Assembly (NCBI RefSeq): GCF_024127895.1
Contig: NZ_JAMYBK010000030.1
Coordinates: forward strand, 1-51,844
Reading direction: 5' to 3'
Length of the DNA stretch: 51,844 nucleotides
Source: Pseudomonas guariconensis
Lineage (GTDB): Bacteria; Pseudomonadota; Gammaproteobacteria; Pseudomonadales; Pseudomonadaceae
Positions 50,458-51,844 of the stretch are shown one piece after another (within the stretch, counting starts at the first letter, position 1; each line of letters begins with the position of its first letter). The notes beneath the pieces were generated by a model that made no database searches, was not told where the DNA came from, and saw only the letters and a program-made list of their open reading frames with translations. The position numbers and the translations under genes were made by a program.

Positions 50458-51711
50458 ATGCTGAGCTGGGACGAATTCGATAAAGAAGACGGCGAAGTCG
50501 CCGCCAAAGGCAACACCGCTGCGCAGGGCAACGCCGCCGCTGCCACCCTCGACAAACTGGACAGCGCCGGTGACGCCGCCGCCCAGGAAGCCCGCCAGGC
50601 CAGCGCCGCCGACTCCGACGCGGTCAAGCGCGCCAAGGCCGCCCTGGACGAACTGGACATCGCCGAAGGCCTGGCCGAGCTGGAAGGCTCCAGCGCCCGC
50701 GTGCGTGTCGACGAGAAGCGCATGATCAACTGCCGCGCCGACCTCAACCAGTTGGTACCGTTCAAGTACGACTGGGCCTGGCAGAAGTACCTCGACGGCT
50801 GCGCCAACCACTGGATGCCGCAAGAGGTCAACATGACCGCCGACATCGCCCTGTGGAAGAGCCAGGACGGCCTGACCGAGGACGAGCGCCGCATCGTGAT
50901 GCGCAACCTCGGCTTCTTCTCCACCGCCGACTCCCTGGTGGCCAACAACCTGGCCCTGGCCGTGTACCGCCTGATCACCAACCCCGAGTGCCGCCAGTAC
51001 ATCCTGCGCCAGGCCTTCGAAGAGGCGATCCACACCCACGCCTACCAGTACTGCATCGAGTCGCTGGGCATGGATGAAGGCGAGATCTTCAACATGTACC
51101 ACGAGATCCCGTCGGTCGCTAAGAAGGCGGCCTGGGGCCTGAAGTACACCCGCGCCATCTCCGACCCGGAATTCAACACCGGCACCGTCGAGACCGACAA
51201 GGAGCTGCTGCGCAACCTGATCGCCTACTACTGCGTGCTGGAAGGCATCTTCTTCTACTGCGGCTTCACCCAGATCCTGTCCATGGGCCGCCGCAACAAG
51301 ATGACCGGCGTGGCCGAGCAGTTCCAGTACATCCTGCGTGACGAGTCGATGCACCTGAACTTCGGTATCGACGTGATCAACCAGATCAAGATCGAGAACC
51401 CGCACCTGTGGGATGCGGCGATGAAGGAAGAAGCGACCCAGATGATCCTGCAAGGGACCCAGCTGGAGATCGAATACGCCCGCGACACCATGCCACGCGG
51501 CGTGCTGGGCATGAACGCGGCGATGATGGAGGACTACCTCAAGTTCATCGCCAACCGTCGACTGACCCAGATTGGGTTGAAGGAAGAGTATCCCGGGACG
51601 ACCAATCCGTTCCCTTGGATGAGCGAGATCATGGACCTCAAGAAGGAGAAGAACTTCTTCGAGACACGGGTGATCGAGTATCAGACGGGTGGGGCGTTGA
51701 GCTGGGATTAA
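50458..51711 (+). CDS. nrdB: Ribonucleoside-diphosphate reductase class Ia, beta subunit
   Basis: NrdB houses the diiron-tyrosyl radical cofactor that starts catalysis in NrdA. The 417-aa protein is longer than E. coli NrdB (376 aa) because of an Ala- and Asp-rich N-terminal extension of about 60 residues. Metal ligands and radical site are intact: Asp129 in NMTADIALWK; Glu189, His192 and Tyr196 in FEEAIHTHAYQY; and the second helix pair in RDESMHLNFGIDVI. The C-terminus TGGALSWD is the tail that docks on NrdA. CAGGAGC lies upstream of the ATG at 50458; the 67 extra codons of open frame cross the REP and are not coding. Confidence 0.96.
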   Translation: MLSWDEFDKEDGEVAAKGNTAAQGNAAAATLDKLDSAGDAAAQEARQASAADSDAVKRAKAALDELDIAEGLAELEGSSARVRVDEKRMINCRADLNQLVPFKYDWAWQKYLDGCANHWMPQEVNMTADIALWKSQDGLTEDERRIVMRNLGFFSTADSLVANNLALAVYRLITNPECRQYILRQAFEEAIHTHAYQYCIESLGMDEGEIFNMYHEIPSVAKKAAWGLKYTRAISDPEFNTGTVETDKELLRNLIAYYCVLEGIFFYCGFTQILSMGRRNKMTGVAEQFQYILRDESMHLNFGIDVINQIKIENPHLWDAAMKEEATQMILQGTQLEIEYARDTMPRGVLGMNAAMMEDYLKFIANRRLTQIGLKEEYPGTTNPFPWMSEIMDLKKEKNFFETRVIEYQTGGALSWD

Positions 51712-51785
51712 ACCTAAAGGGCTGCCAAATGGCTAATGCTGTTCACTTAAGTCTGATGTGACATCGATTGGGGCTGCCTTGCAGC

Positions 51786-51844
51786 CCTTCGCGGGCAAGC
51801 CCGCTCCCACAGGATCGTGCATTTGCAGCGTACTTGTGGGAGCG
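51786..51844. repeat. REP pair after nrdB, cut by the window edge
   Basis: A REP at 51786-51812 (CCTTCGCGGGCAAGCCCGCT then CCCACAG) is followed by the start of an inverted copy, TGTGGGAGCG at 51835-51844, where the window ends. A GGGGCTGCCTTGCAGCCC hairpin (51769-51786) precedes them and may help end the nrdB transcript. Confidence 0.75.

Overview
The window is GC-rich chromosomal DNA from a Pseudomonas, most likely the P. putida group. The evidence is the gene set (GacS, OprH-PhoP-PhoQ, PcpS, an aerobic-type cobalamin operon, DUF3108, DUF2058, DUF2066 and DUF2069 proteins), the codon use, and the many REP palindromes of the P. putida type (cores such as GCGGGTTTGCCCGC and GCCGGCTTGCCGGC). 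It is nearly all core genome. I see no prophage, defence island, CRISPR array, rRNA or tRNA.

Layout. 1-110: end of an insertion sequence, probably IS256 family. 132-9273 (minus): a ten-gene late-cobalamin operon, cobO-cobB-bluB-cbiB-cobD-cobQ-cobU-cobT-cobC-cobS, tightly overlapped and preceded by a cobalamin riboswitch and a sigma70 promoter. 9398-11390 (plus): an unrecognised 192-aa protein and a sugar-dehydrogenase-like lipoprotein. 11540-15985 (minus): two NlpC/P60 lipoproteins, hda, an AI-2E-type transporter and a DUF2066 protein. 16287-18717 (plus): purM, purN and DUF3108. 18718-19498: a repeat-rich interval with a 60-aa ORF and a PsrA-like palindrome. 19499-25628 (minus): DUF2058, mazG, relA, rlmD, cysM. 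25750-27890 (minus): an unnamed two-component system divergent from gacS (28120-30876, plus). 31006-34787: ldhA, a CXXC protein, a META lipoprotein, a thioredoxin-like lipoprotein (minus), then arsC-wrbA-DUF2069. 34827-36326 (minus): tag-like and ttcA. 36580-37800 (plus): a Yip1 protein and sprT. 38040-42510 (minus): oprH-phoP-phoQ and then dctA. 42640-44245 (plus): dienelactone hydrolase and pcpS. 44249-46563 (minus): an RstA/RstB-like system. 47322-51711 (plus): nrdA and nrdB, class Ia ribonucleotide reductase.

The clearest signals beyond gene calls are regulatory. They are four GTTCAG hexamers at exact 11-bp period before oprH (PhoP boxes); a near-perfect sigma54 promoter with two palindromes 42 bp apart before dctA; two NrdR-like boxes 31 bp apart over the nrdA promoter beside a perfect DnaA box; a cobalamin riboswitch; and an 18-bp palindrome fitting the PsrA consensus before the 60-aa ORF. 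A small palindromic repeat family with shared terminal inverted repeats, some copies carrying a REP pair inside, is the most unusual structure. I did not find a convincing new multi-gene system. The novel candidates are modest: this repeat family, the 192-aa orphan beside paired palindromes, and the 60-aa ORF.
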